A stretch of 64,000 nt of DNA from an uncultured Candidatus Melainabacteria bacterium (GTDB lineage Bacteria; Cyanobacteriota; Vampirovibrionia; Gastranaerophilales; Gastranaerophilaceae). The position numbers and the translations under genes were made by a program. A model generated the notes under the pieces. That model made no database searches and had not been told where the DNA came from. It saw only the letters and a list, made by a program, of their open reading frames with translations. The stretch covers positions 8,837-72,836 of the forward strand of contig CAKUTX010000007.1 in the NCBI GenBank assembly GCA_934692485.1. The letters run 5' to 3'. This document shows positions 1-8,580 of this stretch, piece by piece (the first letter of the stretch is position 1; the number at the start of each line of letters is the position of its first letter).

Positions 1-2
1 AC

Positions 3-74
3 TGCAAATCTGGAAATAGCTACGGTGGATGTTTTGGTCACTTTTTGGAGAACGGGTTTAAGTTTGATTATTAA
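3..74 (+). CDS. Possible 3' end of a protein truncated by the window edge
   Basis: The frame starting at base 3 is open to a TAA and reads as a Cys/Gly-rich tail ending GHFLENGFKFDY. This resembles the cysteine-containing C-termini of pilin-like proteins such as the one starting at 8719, but 23 residues are too few to assign it. Frame 1 is also open to a TAA at 76-78, so the frame choice is uncertain. Confidence 0.3.
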   Translation, partial: CKSGNSYGGCFGHFLENGFKFDY

Positions 75-89
75 TTAATCTTAAGAGTT

Positions 90-117
90 TTGCACTATAT
101 TGATAAAATAGTATAAT
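90..117 (+). promoter_or_regulatory. Sigma-70-type promoter for the FAD oxidoreductase gene
   Basis: TTGCAC and TATAAT are separated by 16 bases. The -10 ends 6 bases before the ATG at 124, so transcription would start at or next to the start codon and give a nearly leaderless mRNA. No Shine-Dalgarno sequence is visible. Confidence 0.6.
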
Positions 118-123
118 TTTGCT

Positions 124-1422
124 ATGAACAAATATGACGTAATTATTGTAGGCGGTGGTACTGCAGGATGTGCAGCTGCCTATACTGCTGGAAAACTGGG
201 GCTAAAAACTCTTTTAATAGAAAAAAATATTCACTTAGGCGGAACAATTACTTCTGCTCTTGTTGTTCCGGCAATGAAGTCCGGAGAACATCAGATTAAT
301 ACAGACTTTTACAACGAATTAACTGCTGAATTGCACTCTATTGGGGGACAAGCAACCTATCAAGAGAATAAAGGTTGGTTTAATCCTGAGTTAACGAAGA
401 TTGCATTAGACACATTAATGGCTAAAGCAAATGTAGAAGTGTTTTTCGACTGTCATATCAGGAATGTAATACTTGATGGAACCCGAATTAAGGGGGTTAT
501 AATTTCTAAAGAAATGTTATCAGTATATAACGATAAGATAGAGAAGCAAGATAAAGAATTATTAGTATCTATCGAAGCGAAATATGTAATTGATGCAACT
601 GGAAATTGTGAAATCGGAAAACTTTGCGGATGTAAATTTTTGGAAGAAATTCAAAAAGATCAACCTGTTAGTTTGCGCTTTATGATGGGTGGAATTGATA
701 TTCCTCATTTTGCAGATTGGTTAAAAGAATTCGATAAGGATAGAAATGTAACAACAGTAGAGGATGTAGATGGATTTATTCATTTGTCTACGGCCTATAC
801 GTGGGATAAGGGCAAAAGCTGGGCCTTAGCACCATTGTTTGATGATGCCGTATCAAAAGGAATACTTAAAGACCACGATAGGAACTATTTTCAGATATTT
901 ACAGTAGCTGGAATGCCTTCTACAATAGCATTTAATTGCCCTAGAATTATTGATTACACAGAAACACTTGATGTCGCAAATATGTCAAAAGCATTACAAC
1001 TGGCAAGAAAGAACATATTTAGACTTGCAGATTTTTGTAGAAAATATTTTCCAGGGTTTGAAAATTCTTATATCTCAAACATTGCAGATATGCTAGGGAT
1101 AAGGGTTTCCAGACGAATTAAAGGTAAATATATTTATACAATTAATGACATAAAATCTGGTAAAAAATTTAAAAATCCTGTTGTTGTATCGAATTATCCT
1201 GTAGATGTTCACTCAAAAGACAAAAACACGTCAACATTAGAAATGGTAAAGGATTACTCTCTACCTTTGGAAAGCCTCATGTCTGCAGATATTGACAATT
1301 TATTTGTAGCTGGCAGGTGTATTTCAGCTGATTTTATGTCGCAAGGCGCTCTACGAGTTCAAGCAAGCTGTTTTTCCATGGGAGAAGGGGTTGCTAAATA
1401 TATTGCTAGCCTTTTGGCTTGA
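124..1422 (+). CDS. FAD-dependent oxidoreductase
   Basis: A 432-residue flavoprotein. The N-terminus has the Rossmann FAD-binding strand and glycine loop (VIIVGGGTAG, residues 7-16), followed by an acidic residue after the second strand (LLIEKN). A second FAD-contact motif near the C-terminus reads LFVAGRCISADFMSQGALR. This arrangement fits the FAD_oxidored family of single-domain dehydrogenases, whose substrates are diverse; nothing here identifies the substrate. There is no signal peptide, so it should be cytosolic. The last 17 bases overlap the convergent oxidoreductase gene. The start follows directly from the promoter at 90-117. Confidence 0.8.
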   Translation: MNKYDVIIVGGGTAGCAAAYTAGKLGLKTLLIEKNIHLGGTITSALVVPAMKSGEHQINTDFYNELTAELHSIGGQATYQENKGWFNPELTKIALDTLMAKANVEVFFDCHIRNVILDGTRIKGVIISKEMLSVYNDKIEKQDKELLVSIEAKYVIDATGNCEIGKLCGCKFLEEIQKDQPVSLRFMMGGIDIPHFADWLKEFDKDRNVTTVEDVDGFIHLSTAYTWDKGKSWALAPLFDDAVSKGILKDHDRNYFQIFTVAGMPSTIAFNCPRIIDYTETLDVANMSKALQLARKNIFRLADFCRKYFPGFENSYISNIADMLGIRVSRRIKGKYIYTINDIKSGKKFKNPVVVSNYPVDVHSKDKNTSTLEMVKDYSLPLESLMSADIDNLFVAGRCISADFMSQGALRVQASCFSMGEGVAKYIASLLA

Positions 1423-2767
1423 TTTTACCCATAAGTATTTGAGCCGCATTAAGCAACGGATCAATTGTAGGTGAAAACGGAGGAGCGTAAGTTAAATCGT
1501 TTTTATAAAAATCCTCAACGGTCATTCCTGCAAGTAATGCTGCCGCAAGAGCATTTATTCTCTTGTCTGCATCGCCGGAACCGACAGCCTGAGCGCCTAA
1601 TAATTTACCCGTATTATAATCTGCAATTAATTTTAAAGTTATATTATTAACATTTGGCATATAACCGACTTTGTCATTTTTTGTAACCGTAACCGATACA
1701 GGTTTATAACCAAGTAAATTGGCCTTTTTTTCAGTTAAACCTGTCATTGACATGGTAAGATTTAAACATCTTGTTACAAGCGAGCCTAGCACTCCAAAAA
1801 ATCTGTCGTGTCCGCCACAAGCATTAATAGCTGCTGTACGACCTTCTTTATTCGCATTAGAGCCTAATGGCAACCATATTTTTGTATTACTTACAACCAA
1901 ATGTTCTTCAACACAGTCACCACAAGCATAAATATCTTTGATATTTGTTTCCATCCTGTCATTTACCTTAATAGCACCTGTTACACCTAATTCAATGCCA
2001 GCATCCTTTGCTATTTCAACATTTGGAGTTGCTCCAGCACAAAGGACGACAAAATCTGTTTCAAATTCTTTGCCTGTTCCTGTCTTTACTGCTTTAACCC
2101 CATCCATATCGCCCGAAAATTCAGTAACAATTTCAGATGTAATAATATTAAATCGCCCTTTATTTATTGTTTCTAATTGTTCTTGTATTAACTTAGACAT
2201 ATCTTCATCAAAAGTTGTCATAATATATGGAGCATACTCAATTAAAGTAACTTCTAAGTTCTGTTTTACTAATGCCTCTAAAAGCTCAATTCCAATATAA
2301 CCGCCACCGACAATTACAGCCTTTTTTGAATTAATCGCTTTTTCTTTAATTGCGATACCGTCTTCTATTTTTCTTAATGTAAAGACATTTGGCAAATTTA
2401 CATTTTTAATTTTAGGAACAATTGGTCTTGCTCCAATTGCTATAATTAATTTGTCATAATCAACTAATTCAGCTCTTTGTATTGTCAAATCGTGAATTAA
2501 CACCTGTTTAGCTTCTGGGATGATTTTCATAGCTCTATTTTTTAAATGTATATGTACATTTTTCTTTTCAAAATCCTCAGGAGAAACAACCAAAAGCAAC
2601 CGATAATCTTCAAAATTACCTTCAATAAAATATGGCAATCCGCAAGACGAATACGAAATATGCGTATCGTCTGTATATAAATTAATTTCTGCATCTGGCA
2701 ACATTCTTCTTGCTTTTGCAGCAGCTTTAGCTCCTGCGGCAACACCGCCTAATATTACAATTTTCAT
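1406..2767 (-). CDS. CoA-disulfide reductase / NADH oxidase family flavoenzyme
   Basis: A 453-residue pyridine nucleotide-disulfide oxidoreductase. It has an FAD-binding GGVAAG loop (residues 7-12), a single redox-active cysteine in SYSSCGLPYF (Cys42), an NAD(P)H-binding VIVGGGYIGIEL segment around residue 152, a third ATP-like FAD motif (YACGDCVE) and a C-terminal dimerisation domain. Cys42 at this position without a partner is characteristic of CoA-disulfide reductases and water- or peroxide-forming NADH oxidases/peroxidases. An oxygen- or thiol-defence role would suit an anaerobe. The exact activity cannot be told from sequence. It is tail-to-tail with the upstream flavoprotein and overlaps it by 17 bases. 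Confidence 0.85.
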   Translation of the reverse strand: MKIVILGGVAAGAKAAAKARRMLPDAEINLYTDDTHISYSSCGLPYFIEGNFEDYRLLLVVSPEDFEKKNVHIHLKNRAMKIIPEAKQVLIHDLTIQRAELVDYDKLIIAIGARPIVPKIKNVNLPNVFTLRKIEDGIAIKEKAINSKKAVIVGGGYIGIELLEALVKQNLEVTLIEYAPYIMTTFDEDMSKLIQEQLETINKGRFNIITSEIVTEFSGDMDGVKAVKTGTGKEFETDFVVLCAGATPNVEIAKDAGIELGVTGAIKVNDRMETNIKDIYACGDCVEEHLVVSNTKIWLPLGSNANKEGRTAAINACGGHDRFFGVLGSLVTRCLNLTMSMTGLTEKKANLLGYKPVSVTVTKNDKVGYMPNVNNITLKLIADYNTGKLLGAQAVGSGDADKRINALAAALLAGMTVEDFYKNDLTYAPPFSPTIDPLLNAAQILMGKIKPKG

Positions 2768-2808
2768 AAAACTAATATAATATTATGCTCGTTAAATTGC
2801 ATTCCCCA

Positions 2809-2943
2809 TTAGTTTAAATTTGATGTGTTTAATATTGATTGTTTTACAAACATGCAATATGCATCAATTTGTTCTTGAATATTTTCGATATTATTAACTA
2901 AATTTTCTATTTCATCTATAATTTTTTCATTTTTGTCTAGCAT
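2809..2943 (-). CDS. Small hypothetical protein (44 aa)
   Basis: A short open frame starting MLDKNEKIIDEIENLV, preceded on the minus strand by AGGGAG seven bases upstream of the ATG. The product is acidic and probably helical or coiled (DEIENLVNNIENIQEQI) with one cysteine. It lies between the permease and oxidoreductase genes in the same orientation. It loosely recalls small Spo0E-like regulators in size, but I do not see their signature. It is supported mainly by its ribosome binding site and helix periodicity. Confidence 0.5.
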   Translation of the reverse strand: MLDKNEKIIDEIENLVNNIENIQEQIDAYCMFVKQSILNTSNLN

Positions 2944-3024
2944 TTTGCACACTCCCTATTACACATGTATGTACGGAATTAAGCAGACAATTCTTTAATC
3001 GAAAGTAATTATTTGTTACAAAAT

Positions 3025-3912
3025 TTAATTTTCGTTATAAACTAATTTTTTTCGTAAACTCCACTGAATAAGAGTCAAAATAAGGATAATAGCAAATAAA
3101 ACATAAGCAATTGCAGAGGCTTTTCCTATATTAAAATATTCAAAAGCATTTTTATAAATTGCATACACTAAGACATTTGTACTGTCTAAAGGTCCGCCCT
3201 GCGTCATCAAATAGATTAAATCGAATACTTGAAAAGAGCTTATTGCGGTGATTATTACAACAAAAAATATTGACGGCGAAAGCAACGGTATCGTCACATT
3301 TTTGAAGGTTTGGAAAGAGGTTGCCCCATCGATTTTTGCAGCTTCAAACATGCTTTGGGAAATTCCCGATAAAGCAGACATAAATATTACCATATTATAA
3401 CCAATAAGCTTCCAAACAGACACTATAATAAGTGCTGGCATTGCGAAATGCGGACTATATAACCAATTTATATGCATGTGCAAAATATGGTTTAACAATC
3501 CGATATTGGGATCAAAAATCCATTCCCAAACTACCCCAATAACAATCATAGGAGTTATAAATGGCAAGAAGTAGGCCGTCTTATAAAATTCTGAACCTCT
3601 GATTTTTGAATTCAAAATACAAGCTAATACAAGAGGAATAATTACCCCTAAAACAGAAGTAGAAATTGCAAAAATTATAGTATTCCACAAAATTTTGAAA
3701 AAAAGCGCTTCTGAAAAAATTTCTTTATAATTATTTAGACCGACAAATTGAATAGGATTTAATAAATCCCATTTTGTAAAACTTAACCCAAATGAACAAA
3801 TAACAGGAATTACAATAAAAATAAAAATTCCCAAAATTGCTGGTAAAATAAAAATCCATCCAGCAAAACGTTCATTATTCAATATATTTTTAAATAAATT
3901 TTGAAATTTCAT
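3025..3912 (-). CDS. Carbohydrate ABC transporter permease (MalF/UgpA type)
   Basis: A 295-residue inner-membrane permease with about six transmembrane segments. The family's cytoplasmic EAA loop, which docks on the ATPase, is clear: EAAKIDGATSFQTFKNV followed by TIPLL, about 100 residues from the C-terminus. The N-terminal FILPAILGIFIFIVIP helix is typical of the first permease subunit of CUT1 sugar importers. Such systems need a second permease, a binding protein and an ATPase; none is adjacent, since the flanking genes are a small ORF and a phosphohexomutase on the other strand. Partners must be encoded elsewhere, or the gene is an orphan. Confidence 0.85.
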   Translation of the reverse strand: MKFQNLFKNILNNERFAGWIFILPAILGIFIFIVIPVICSFGLSFTKWDLLNPIQFVGLNNYKEIFSEALFFKILWNTIIFAISTSVLGVIIPLVLACILNSKIRGSEFYKTAYFLPFITPMIVIGVVWEWIFDPNIGLLNHILHMHINWLYSPHFAMPALIIVSVWKLIGYNMVIFMSALSGISQSMFEAAKIDGATSFQTFKNVTIPLLSPSIFFVVIITAISSFQVFDLIYLMTQGGPLDSTNVLVYAIYKNAFEYFNIGKASAIAYVLFAIILILTLIQWSLRKKLVYNEN

Positions 3913-3963
3913 AGTTTATGTTATTATTTTATCATAAGAAATAAGATTAGGGAGTAAATTAAC

Positions 3964-5415
3964 ATGAAAAAATATGAACACGCTTTTGGGAAAAATGATA
4001 TAAGAGGTATTTACGGAGATGACATTACAGAGGAGCTTTTTTATAACACAGGAATAGGTTTTGTAGAATGGTTAGCTGAACAATCTGGTAAAAAAGCAGA
4101 AGATATGTGGATTACAATCACTCGTGATGCCAGATTGCACTCTCCTGCTTTAGAAAAAGCTTTGACAGATGGCATAACATCAACAGGAGCAAATGTAATT
4201 CACTTAGGACTTGCACCTACTCCTATAGGATATTATTCTGAAGTTGTTGGAGTTAAAGACTATAATGTTACAGCTGCCGCAATTATCACTGCTAGTCACA
4301 ATCCAAAAGAATATAACGGCTTGAAAATGACTTATAACAAACGAACTTTGACTGAAAGCCAAATTCGAGAAGTTCGTGATATTACATTCAAACAGTTTGA
4401 AAAAGCTCCAGCCAAATCACTTAAAATCGGAAATGTTACTGAAATTAATATTATACCTGATTATATTAAAGATATGCAAGAACGTTTTGGCAAAATTGGA
4501 GAAGGTGTAAAGGTTGTTGTAGACAGTGCTAACGCAACAGGTGGAGTTGTCGGTCCTGAATTATATAAGAAATTAGGTTGCGATGTCGTTGAACTTTTCT
4601 CAGAACCTGATGGAAATTTTCCTAACCATCACCCAAATCCAAGTGTAGAAAAAACTCTTGATACATTAAAAGAGGTTGTTGTAAAAGAGAGCGCTGATGT
4701 TGGTATAGCTTATGACGGTGATAGCGATAGAATAGGTATTATTGACGCAGAAGGAAGATTTTTGACAGGTGATAAATTATTATTGATTTATGCACAAGAT
4801 TTGATTGAAAAATGTAAAAGTGAAAACGTTGTACCGACAGTTGTTAGTGAAGTTAAATGTTCACAAGTTTTGTTTGATACAATTGATAAACTCGGTGGAC
4901 ACGCAGTTATGTGCAAAACAGGACACGGCTACATAAAAGACAAAATGAAAGAAACTGGTGCATTATTAGCTGGTGAAATGAGTGGACATACTTTCTTTAA
5001 AGATAAATATTACGGATTTGATGATGCTATTTATGCAGGCTGCAGAATTATTGAAATTATTGCTAAACATAAAAAACTTAATCCGGAATTTAAAATTTCA
5101 AATATGCTGAAAGCGTTTGATGAAGTATATTCTTCTCCGGAAGTAAGGTATCCTTGCCCAAATGAACTCAAAAAATCAACTTTGGAAAAAGTTAAAGCGA
5201 TAATTGAAACTGATAAAAATGTTTTTAATTCTCAAATTAAGGATATTATCACTCTTGATGGAATGAGAATTGTATTTGACGGAGGTTTTGCACTAATTCG
5301 TCAAAGTAACACTGAGCCAGTATTTACATTAAGGTTTGAAGCGAAAACAAAAGACGAGTGCGAAAAACTCAAGTCTGCAATGCTTGGAATGTTAGATAAA
5401 ATCTTAAATAATTAA
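3964..5415 (+). CDS. Phosphomannomutase/phosphoglucomutase
   Basis: A 483-residue alpha-D-phosphohexomutase that interconverts hexose 1- and 6-phosphates through a phosphoserine. All four active-site loops are present: the phosphoserine loop TASHNPKEYNGLKM (Ser about 111), the magnesium loop DGDSDR (about residue 251), the sugar-binding loop GEMSGHTFF, and the phosphate-binding RQSNTEPVFTLRFEA near the end. The length fits the ManB/AlgC branch. It likely supplies glucose-1-P or mannose-1-P for surface polysaccharide synthesis. AGGGAG lies before the ATG, and a terminator follows. Confidence 0.9.
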   Translation: MKKYEHAFGKNDIRGIYGDDITEELFYNTGIGFVEWLAEQSGKKAEDMWITITRDARLHSPALEKALTDGITSTGANVIHLGLAPTPIGYYSEVVGVKDYNVTAAAIITASHNPKEYNGLKMTYNKRTLTESQIREVRDITFKQFEKAPAKSLKIGNVTEINIIPDYIKDMQERFGKIGEGVKVVVDSANATGGVVGPELYKKLGCDVVELFSEPDGNFPNHHPNPSVEKTLDTLKEVVVKESADVGIAYDGDSDRIGIIDAEGRFLTGDKLLLIYAQDLIEKCKSENVVPTVVSEVKCSQVLFDTIDKLGGHAVMCKTGHGYIKDKMKETGALLAGEMSGHTFFKDKYYGFDDAIYAGCRIIEIIAKHKKLNPEFKISNMLKAFDEVYSSPEVRYPCPNELKKSTLEKVKAIIETDKNVFNSQIKDIITLDGMRIVFDGGFALIRQSNTEPVFTLRFEAKTKDECEKLKSAMLGMLDKILNN

Positions 5416-5426
5416 ATAAAAAGAAA

Positions 5427-5456
5427 ATGAGTCCAATAAAAAGGGCTCATTTTTTT
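5427..5456 (+). terminator. Rho-independent terminator after the phosphohexomutase
   Basis: Stem ATGAGTCC/GGGCTCAT with one G-U pair and an 8-base loop, followed by a run of T. It separates the mutase from the ribosomal genes. Confidence 0.85.
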
Positions 5457-5468
5457 GTTAATATATGC

Positions 5469-5497
5469 TTGCAAAATATTCTTTTTGCTGTTAAAAT
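5469..5497 (+). promoter_or_regulatory. Promoter for the rpsE-rpmD-rplO-secY operon
   Basis: TTGCAA and TAAAAT are 17 bases apart, just downstream of the preceding terminator. Transcription from here would give a leader of roughly 115 bases before rpsE that contains the hairpin at 5521-5569. Confidence 0.6.
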
Positions 5498-5520
5498 TAA
5501 TACGTCAGAAAAGTTACATG

Positions 5521-5569
5521 CGAATACTTTACCAAAAGCTTCTAAATAGCTTGTTTTTTGGTGTATTCG
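5521..5569 (+). promoter_or_regulatory. Long imperfect hairpin in the rpsE leader
   Basis: An outer 7-bp stem CGAATAC/GTATTCG and an inner stem built from ACCAAAA and TTTTGGT close on a small loop (AAGCT/AGCTT). No T run follows, so it is not an ordinary terminator. Its place in a ribosomal-protein leader suggests autoregulation by a product of the operon; this is inference. Confidence 0.5.
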
Positions 5570-5619
5570 TAATTATATAAAATTAGTAAACCATTAAAAT
5601 TATGAAAGGTAAAAAATCA

Positions 5620-6249
5620 ATGGATTTAGAAAACAAAGAAGAAATGGCAGTAGTAGAAGAAACTAAAGCAGAAACAGTTGAAACAACTGAAGAAGCTCCT
5701 GCTGAAGAAAAAAATACACGTAGACGTGGACGTGGCAAGAAAAAAATTGAAACAACAGAAGAAAAACCTCAATCTGAATGGATTGAACGTGTTGTTCAAA
5801 TCAGCCGTGTAACTAAAGTTGTTAAAGGTGGTAAAAAATTAAGCTTCCGTGCAATCGTTATTGTTGGTAACAAAAAAGGCCAAGTTGGTGTTGGTTGTGC
5901 TAAAGCTGCAGAAGTTATCATCGCTATTCAAAAAGCAATCGCTGATGGTAGAAAAAATCTTGTTACAGTTCCTATTTTCAAAACAACTATTCCTCATCCG
6001 ATTACAGGAAAATCTGGTGCAGGCGCTGTAATGCTTAAACCAGCTTCTCAAGGTACAGGTATTATTGCAGGTGGTGCTGTTCGTCTAGTTCTTGAACTTG
6101 CTGGTATCGAAAACATCCTTGCAAAATCATTAGGTTCAAAAGCTCCTCTAAATGCTGCTAATGCTACTTTAGAAGCTTTGAAAGCTTTAACTCCATTCAA
6201 AGAAGTTGCGGAAAAACGTGGCTTGACAATGGCTGAATTGCTTAACTAG
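5620..6249 (+). CDS. rpsE: 30S ribosomal protein S5
   Basis: Ribosomal protein S5 of the small subunit, involved in decoding accuracy and the mRNA entry site. The conserved N-terminal double-stranded RNA-binding domain starts at [19 protein letters not shown] and is followed by [20 protein letters not shown] and the C-terminal [16 protein letters not shown] roughly 50-residue extension rich in Glu, Thr and Ala, ending in a basic RRRGRGKKK patch, precedes this core. I place the start at the second in-frame ATG because AAAGG sits 10 bases upstream of it. The earlier ATG at 5602 has no ribosome binding site and would add six residues. Normally rplR lies directly upstream; here it is a mutase. 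Confidence 0.95.
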   Translation: MDLENKEEMAVVEETKAETVETTEEAPAEEKNTRRRGRGKKKIETTEEKPQSEWIERVVQISRVTKVVKGGKKLSFRAIVIVGNKKGQVGVGCAKAAEVIIAIQKAIADGRKNLVTVPIFKTTIPHPITGKSGAGAVMLKPASQGTGIIAGGAVRLVLELAGIENILAKSLGSKAPLNAANATLEALKALTPFKEVAEKRGLTMAELLN

Positions 6250-6270
6250 GTAATTGACCTAATCTTTACA

Positions 6271-6305
6271 AATAAGAAAATTAAAGAATGTTTTATTTTC
6301 TTATT
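6271..6305 (+). promoter_or_regulatory. AT-rich hairpin between rpsE and rpmD
   Basis: A perfect 11-bp inverted repeat (AATAAGAAAAT/ATTTTCTTATT) with a 13-base loop lies 43 bases before the rpmD start. It may be an mRNA processing or stability element. It is AT-rich, so thermodynamic support is modest. Confidence 0.35.
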
Positions 6306-6347
6306 AACTTATTGACTTTAATAAAAATTAAAAAGGAAAAATTTAAA

Positions 6348-6539
6348 ATGGCAAAAACTGAATTAAAACAAATAAAAATTAAACTTGTAAAAAGCCTTAT
6401 CGGTGCATCAGAAGCTCAACGTAGAGTTGTTGCAGGGTTAGGCTTGAAAAAACAAAACCAAGTTGTTGAACATTATAACAGTGCAACTATTTTAGGAATG
6501 GTTAATAAAGTTCCTCATCTAGTTCAAATTGTTGACTAG
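6348..6539 (+). CDS. rpmD: 50S ribosomal protein L30
   Basis: A 63-residue L30: KQIKIKLVKSLIGASEAQRRVVAGLGLKK then TILGMVNKVPHLVQIVD. It has the typical length and the single-domain ferredoxin-like fold expected of the family. The start is fixed by AAGGAAAA 7-12 bases before the ATG; a longer in-frame reading from 6288 would add an unrelated hydrophobic stretch and is not supported. L30 is absent from many Cyanobacteria, so its retention here, between S5 and L15 as in most bacteria, is of some phylogenetic interest. Confidence 0.95.
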   Translation: MAKTELKQIKIKLVKSLIGASEAQRRVVAGLGLKKQNQVVEHYNSATILGMVNKVPHLVQIVD

Positions 6540-6612
6540 TTCATAAATAAAAAATAGTGGATAGTATAATGCGGACATCCTAATTTACTTTTCACTAGAT
6601 ATATTGCGTATA

Positions 6613-6660
6613 ACGACATTTGTCGTGATAGCGAAAGCGAGTAAAGCAGTTAATCACTGC
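6613..6660 (+). promoter_or_regulatory. Tandem small hairpins in the rpmD-rplO gap
   Basis: A 145-base gap inside a ribosomal operon is unusually long. It contains ACGACA/TGTCGT with a 2-base loop, a GC-GAAA-GC tetraloop-like element and GCAGT/ACTGC with a 5-base loop, all within 50 bases. This could be a regulatory or processing region. No open frame fits it. Confidence 0.4.
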
Positions 6661-6684
6661 AGTAAAATTGAAAGGAAAATTAAA

Positions 6685-7131
6685 ATGACAATTACATTAG
6701 AAGATTTAAGACCTGCAGAAGGCGCAACACATAAATCAAAAAGAGTTGGTAGAGGCCGTTCATCAGGACACGGTAAAACATCTTGTCGTGGTCATAACGG
6801 TGAAGGACAACGTTCTGGAAACTCTGCTAAAAGAGGTTTTGAAGGCGGTCAAATGCCTGGTTACAGACAAATGCCAAAATTAAAAGGTTTCAAACTTATC
6901 AATCAATTAAAATATGCTGAAATCAATGTTGGCAGAATTGCTCAATATGGATTGAAAGAAGTTTCTTTAGAAATTCTTAAAGAAGCTGGTAGAATTCACC
7001 CATCTTGTGTTGGTTTAAGAGTTTTGGGTAACGGCGAATTAAAAGGCGCAGTTACAGTTAAAGCTTGTTACGTAACACCATCAGCTAAAGAAAAAATCGA
7101 AAATGCAGGCGGAAAGGTTGAGTTAGTATAA
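6685..7131 (+). CDS. rplO: 50S ribosomal protein L15
   Basis: A 148-residue L15, a late-assembling large-subunit protein. The glycine/arginine-rich N-terminus (KRVGRGRSSGHGKTSCRG) is followed by the RGFEGGQMPGYRQMPKLKGF signature and a globular C-terminal domain. AAAGGAAAA lies just upstream of the ATG, so the longer in-frame reading from 6604 is rejected. The stop codon overlaps the secY start by one base (TAATG), implying translational coupling. Confidence 0.95.
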   Translation: MTITLEDLRPAEGATHKSKRVGRGRSSGHGKTSCRGHNGEGQRSGNSAKRGFEGGQMPGYRQMPKLKGFKLINQLKYAEINVGRIAQYGLKEVSLEILKEAGRIHPSCVGLRVLGNGELKGAVTVKACYVTPSAKEKIENAGGKVELV

Positions 7132-8468
7132 TGGCACCACAAATGAGAATGCCTACAACTGATGATTTGATGTCAATGTGGAATGCTTCAGGATTAAAGC
7201 AAAAAATTATTTTTACATTCCTGATGATTGCAGCATTTCGTTTTGGTGTTCAAATGCCTTTATTTGGTATTAATAACCAAATATTTTCTAACATTGCCCA
7301 AGGAAACAATATCATAGGATTTCTAGATTTGTTTTCTGGTGGTGCGTTAGGTAAAGTGTCAATATTTGCACTAGGTATCGGACCTTATATCACTTCATCA
7401 ATTATTATCCAACTTGTTTCTGTAGTTATTCCATCATTGGAAAAATTGCAGAAAGAAGAAGGTGAAGCAGGAAGAAGAAAACTGTCACAGTATACAAGAG
7501 TATTTACTGTTGTATTGGCTGTGTTTCAGTCTTTAATCTTTATGTTATATTTGCACCACTTGCCTGGAGCAGTGTTACCGAATGTTAATCCAACAATGTT
7601 CTTTGTTAGTTCTATTGTCGTATTAACAGCTGGTTCTGTTCTTGTAATGTGGATTTCTGAACTTATAACTGAAAAAGGTATCGGGAACGGTGGTTCTTTA
7701 ATCATCTTTATAGGTATCTTGTCAGGAATTCCGATTTATGCATCAAGAACTGCTCAAGTTGTAGCAAATAACTCTATGATGCAATTAGGGTTGGTAGGCT
7801 TATTAACAATATTCTTTGCAGCAATGGTTTTCATTGTAATTATGCAAGAAGCTGTTAGAAAAGTAATTATTGTTAACCCTAAAAGGCAAGTCGGAAACAA
7901 AGTTTATGGCGGTATGAATTCTTTCATTCCATTTAAACTTAATCCGGGCGGTGTAATGCCAATTATCTTTGCTATTGCAATTTTGCTATTCCCATCAACA
8001 ATATTGAGTTTGGTAGGACAAGCAAATTTCAAAAGCGAGGCTGTAAAAAATATCGTAGTGCACATGACTCAATTCTTGAGTCCTGATGGCATACCTTATT
8101 ATGTATTATATTTCTTGTTAATTTTTGCATTGACTTTCTTCTATGCATCAATTATGCCAAATATGCAGCCAAAAGATATTGCAGATAACTTAAAAAAATA
8201 CGGTTCATCAATCCCAGGGGTAAAACCTGGGCGACCAACAGCAGAAGCTTTGGATAAAATTTTGACAAAAACAACTTTTATCGGAGCTTTAGGGCTTGGG
8301 ATTATTGCACTTGTTCCATCACTTGCTAGTTATGTTACAAATATTAAAACGATACAAGGTATTGGAGCAACATCTCTAATCATCATGGTTGGTGTAGCGC
8401 TTGATTTAATTAATCAGGTTAGAACACACCTGTTGGCAAGAAATTATGAATCTTTCTTGAAAGAATAA
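7131..8468 (+). CDS. secY: Protein translocase subunit SecY
   Basis: A 445-residue SecY, the channel subunit of the SecYEG translocon, with ten predicted transmembrane helices. Family segments include GGALGKVSIFALGIGPYIT (plug and second-helix region), LEKLQKEEGEAGRRK, and the cytoplasmic loop GRPTAEALDKIL. It ends in LARNYESFLKE. It is coupled to rplO by a one-base overlap. The usual followers adk, map and infA are absent; instead a terminator follows 25 bases later. Confidence 0.96.
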   Translation: MAPQMRMPTTDDLMSMWNASGLKQKIIFTFLMIAAFRFGVQMPLFGINNQIFSNIAQGNNIIGFLDLFSGGALGKVSIFALGIGPYITSSIIIQLVSVVIPSLEKLQKEEGEAGRRKLSQYTRVFTVVLAVFQSLIFMLYLHHLPGAVLPNVNPTMFFVSSIVVLTAGSVLVMWISELITEKGIGNGGSLIIFIGILSGIPIYASRTAQVVANNSMMQLGLVGLLTIFFAAMVFIVIMQEAVRKVIIVNPKRQVGNKVYGGMNSFIPFKLNPGGVMPIIFAIAILLFPSTILSLVGQANFKSEAVKNIVVHMTQFLSPDGIPYYVLYFLLIFALTFFYASIMPNMQPKDIADNLKKYGSSIPGVKPGRPTAEALDKILTKTTFIGALGLGIIALVPSLASYVTNIKTIQGIGATSLIIMVGVALDLINQVRTHLLARNYESFLKE

Positions 8469-8495
8469 AAAGCATATAACTTAGATTAAAAAAAA

Positions 8496-8525
8496 TAGTC
8501 CCTAATACTTAGGGGCTATTTTTTA
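8496..8525 (+). terminator. Terminator after secY
   Basis: Stem ATAGTCCCT/AGGGGCTAT with one G-U pair, followed by TTTTT. It closes the ribosomal operon. Confidence 0.85.
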
Positions 8526-8580
8526 TTGAAAAATATTTAATAGTTTGTTGAATGATTTAAGGATAAAAAATTTGTATTAT

